Assembly (NCBI GenBank): GCA_965246935.1
Contig: CBDFGC010000028.1
Span: 62,001 to 126,000 of the forward strand
Length of the DNA: 64,000 nucleotides
Direction: 5' to 3'
From: JAZKFT01 sp965246935
GTDB taxonomy: Bacteria > Bacteroidota > Bacteroidia > Chitinophagales > Chitinophagaceae
The translations under genes and the position numbers were made by a program. The notes beneath the pieces were generated by a model, which worked only from the letters and a program-made list of their open reading frames with translations, made no database searches and was not told the origin of the DNA. How positions within the stretch are numbered: the stretch's first letter is position 1; the number at the start of each line of letters is the position of its first letter. Below are positions 61,937 to 64,000 of this stretch, one piece after another.

Positions 61937-62269
61937 TTATGTAAATTGAAAATAATAAATCTGAAGCAGAAGGAATAATGCATTGGCCACCTGTAGCCAT
62001 AGCGGTACGCCACTTTGCTTCCTGGCAATCCGGGTAACCAACAGCCAACCATTTACCAGCACATTTACCGGCAGGGCAATAAAGTAAGTAGTAATTACCA
62101 TGTGGCTTACTAAGCCGGCATCCCACTGCCCAAAGGATGGTACATGATGAATGAGCAATACCGGTATTAAAAACAGGTTACTAAAAAAAGCAACCCGGCT
62201 CAGAAAACGCAACATGGCGCTAAAGATAGCAGGAACGGGAATATGTAGCAGTTGCAACCGTTGTTGCAT
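61937..62269 (-). CDS. Small membrane protein upstream of the queuosine-precursor transporter
   Basis: A 110-residue protein with three hydrophobic helices (FFSNLFLIPVLLIHHVP, SHMVITTYFIALPVNVLVNG, LWLQVANALFLLLQIYYF). I recognise no named family, but the hydropathy and the tight spacing (19 bp to the transporter) support a real gene in an operon with it. Similar small proteins are common in Chitinophagaceae. Confidence 0.7.
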   Translation of the reverse strand: MQQRLQLLHIPVPAIFSAMLRFLSRVAFFSNLFLIPVLLIHHVPSFGQWDAGLVSHMVITTYFIALPVNVLVNGWLLVTRIARKQSGVPLWLQVANALFLLLQIYYFQFT

Positions 62270-62612
62270 GAACGAATTGTGAGCACTGTCTGCACCCTTA
62301 ACCTCTGTATACTAAGACATAAAGAGGGGTGCCTTTGTGCAATTGTCATGATAGAATTAATCGATGTATTCAAAATTATGGGTGCTCAATAGTAATTCTA
62401 TCCCTGAACGGTGCTATCGCCACCCCTGTCATTTTCTTATTCAATCGATCGGCCCATAAAAATAACTACGAACCCGGTAACCCGTAATGGCTAACAGCGC
62501 AAAGTTACAACCGAAGCCACCATTGACGATTCACGATACTCACCAATAATTTATTTTGCCACATCATTCCTTTTTCACATATTGCCCTTACAACTCTAAA
62601 CTAACTGTCTGT
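62270..62612. other. Divergent region between the transporter operon and the DUF3857 gene
   Basis: About 340 bp that must hold promoters in both directions. A phrase (ACCATTGACGATTCACGATA, about 62521) belongs to the uvrC-leader family. I looked on the minus strand for a preQ1 riboswitch because of the neighbouring transporter and found no convincing match. Confidence 0.5.
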
Positions 62613-64000
62613 ATGAAAACCATCTTCGTGATGTTAATCCTGAGTATGGCTTATTACCCTACCCGTGCACAGGATAAGCTACTTCCCTTTGGCAAAATTG
62701 ATAAGGCCGACCTGCAAATGAGTACCTGTAGCTTTGACCCCGGCGCCGAAGCGGTATGGCTGTTGGATTTGGCTGAAGTACAATACAATCTTACACCCGG
62801 CCAGGTTTATATACAAACCGACCACCGTTGCCGCATTAAAATCCTGAATGACAAAGGGATTAGTAATGCAGATATCAAAATCACGTATTACAGTAAAGAT
62901 AATTTTGAGGCAATTACGAAAGTGGATGGCTATGTGTATAACCTCGACGAGGCAGGCAATATCACGAATACCAAACTGGAGGACAAGCAGGTTTTTAATA
63001 AAAAGCTGACGGAACAGTATTCACAGATTTCATTTGCCATGCCCAATGTTAAAGCCGGCAGTATAGTAGAGTACCGCTATCGCAGCTATAAAAAATCGAT
63101 AGAAGATATTGACGACTGGTACTTTCAGAAAGAGTTGCCGGTGCTGTACAGTGCTTACAATTTAGTAATACCCGAGTTTTTCGATTTTACTTATAAAGTA
63201 ATACGCCGGCAGGATATGGAAACCAAAAAAAACAACGATGAAAAAGGTACCTGGTTTATTATGCGGAATATTCCGGCTTTGAAAGATGAACCCTATACCG
63301 CCGGCATTAAAGATTATTACCAGCGGGTTGATTTTCAGTTGGCTGCCATTCGTCCGACAGGTGTACCAGAAATCTCTTACCGCGGCAGTTGGGCAAAGTT
63401 GAATGAAGAAATACTGGAATGGGAAAGCTTTGGCGGGCAGCTACGAAAAAATATGCCCGGTATGGAAAGCTTAAAAACGGCGCTGAAACTTACTTCCGGC
63501 GAAAAAAATAAAATAAAGCTTATCTACAGTTATGTACAGAAAAATATGGAGTGGAACGGACGCCATGGTTTTACCTCGCAGGAAGGTATCAAACAGGCCT
63601 GGGATAAGAAAAGTGGCAGCAAAGGCGATATTAATTTGTTGCTGATCAACCTGCTGAAGGATGCCGGGCTGAAAGTATTTCCCCTGCTTACCAGCACAAA
63701 GGACAATGGGAAGGTGAACACATTATACCCTTTTCTGTATCAGTTTGACCAGGTGGTGGCCTGCGTTGAAACAACCGATGGCTCTATGCTGGTGATGGAT
63801 GCAACGGACAAATACAACCCGTATTCACTGGTGCCATACGACATACAATTTACAGATGGATTGATAATCGATAAAAAAGGTCCCGACTTTATTAACCTGG
63901 CAACTAATACGCAATTGCGTCATACGATATCCGTGCAGCTTCGTTTGGATGAAGAGGGAAAACTATCCGGTGAAGGATTAATCAGTAGCTATGATTATGG
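62613..64000 (+). CDS. DUF3857 transglutaminase-like protein (3' truncated)
   Basis: The frame runs from the ATG at 62613 to the right edge without a stop, so at least 462 residues. Signal peptide MKTIFVMLILSMAYYPTRAQ, then a DUF3857 domain (ICQTDHRCRIKILND-like, DGYVYNLDEAGNITNTKLED, KAGSIVEYRYRSYK) and a transglutaminase-like core (KIKLIYSYVQKNMEWNGRHG, SGSKGDINLLLINLLKDAGL). The catalytic Cys of true transglutaminases is replaced by Gly-Asp in SGSKGDINLLL, which is usual in this family. It is periplasmic or surface-exposed with no established activity. Confidence 0.92.
   Translation, partial: MKTIFVMLILSMAYYPTRAQDKLLPFGKIDKADLQMSTCSFDPGAEAVWLLDLAEVQYNLTPGQVYIQTDHRCRIKILNDKGISNADIKITYYSKDNFEAITKVDGYVYNLDEAGNITNTKLEDKQVFNKKLTEQYSQISFAMPNVKAGSIVEYRYRSYKKSIEDIDDWYFQKELPVLYSAYNLVIPEFFDFTYKVIRRQDMETKKNNDEKGTWFIMRNIPALKDEPYTAGIKDYYQRVDFQLAAIRPTGVPEISYRGSWAKLNEEILEWESFGGQLRKNMPGMESLKTALKLTSGEKNKIKLIYSYVQKNMEWNGRHGFTSQEGIKQAWDKKSGSKGDINLLLINLLKDAGLKVFPLLTSTKDNGKVNTLYPFLYQFDQVVACVETTDGSMLVMDATDKYNPYSLVPYDIQFTDGLIIDKKGPDFINLATNTQLRHTISVQLRLDEEGKLSGEGLISSYDY

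Noticed and set aside
61918..62052. N-terminal extension of the queuosine-precursor transporter
   Set aside because: It would overlap the small membrane gene in another frame and adds non-family sequence; the ATG at 61917 fits the family start.
62270..62500. preQ1 riboswitch before the queuosine-precursor transporter operon
   Set aside because: The minus-strand leader has G-rich and C-rich words but no convincing preQ1 core with the A-rich tail.

Overview
The window is about 64 kb of a Bacteroidota chromosome, most likely family Chitinophagaceae. The evidence is a SusC/SusD pair, the gldKLMN gliding/type IX secretion core, a fused MurF-alanine racemase, BshC (bacillithiol), a Bacteroidota-type AtpB with a long N-terminal extension, several TAnnTTTG-type -7 promoter elements, and many lipoproteins with a Cys lipobox. 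Both ends are cut inside genes: a SusC protein on the left and a DUF3857 protein on the right.

Layout. 1-5.9 kb: nutrient-uptake locus (SusC, SusD, a small lipoprotein, a di-haem cytochrome c peroxidase-like protein). 6.0-7.35 kb: a complete IS3-family element. 7.4-12.9 kb: housekeeping genes (lpxH-like, LUD protein, ftsH, rsfS, birA). 13.1-24.0 kb: an accessory block with a small metalloprotease-like protein, a RidA protein, a ThDP-dependent decarboxylase/acyloin-synthase-like enzyme, an FAD amine oxidase, a KAS III-like protein that lacks the catalytic Cys, and on the opposite strand a 1322-residue protein built like soluble adenylyl cyclase. 24.6-27.6 kb: the F0/delta part of ATP synthase only (atpB, E, F, H). 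27.8-32.8 kb: a DUF4279 protein, a BatB-BatC fusion and MurF-Alr. 33-34.6 kb: an ISAzo13-family element abutting a related MITE-like unit. 35.0-40.9 kb: an ECF sigma factor with a dual-membrane anti-sigma-like partner, a lipoprotein, uvrC and an Rpn-type nuclease. 41.2-46.0 kb: gldKLMN on the minus strand. 46.3-56.4 kb: a DUF255 thioredoxin protein, hemD, a DUF4271 protein, an Omp85-like gene broken by a 43-bp tandem duplication, an SDR/DUF2867 protein and bshC. 56.4-57.9 kb: a small mosaic island with gene fragments and one G+C-rich foreign gene. 58-64 kb: rimO, a beta-barrel protein, a NUDIX hydrolase, a queuosine-precursor transporter operon and the DUF3857 protein.

The best candidate for an undescribed system is the RidA / ThDP enzyme / FAD amine oxidase / Cys-less KAS III cluster (14.0-19.9 kb). 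By family logic it could oxidise an amino acid to an imine or keto acid, couple it as an acyloin, and acylate or modify the product. The oxidase and KAS III genes are separated by one base. The sAC-like protein converges on the cluster and might be a linked sensor, which is inference only.

The second theme is intergenic DNA. It contains several families of palindromic or inverted-pair repeats: a nested-hairpin element of about 235 bp present twice (one copy supplies the end of birA), a 14-bp TCCGCC/GGCGGA palindrome at three or four sites, a 23-bp tandem hairpin array between susC and susD, and short phrase repeats that recur as inverted pairs around gene ends. No tRNA, rRNA or CRISPR array was recognised.
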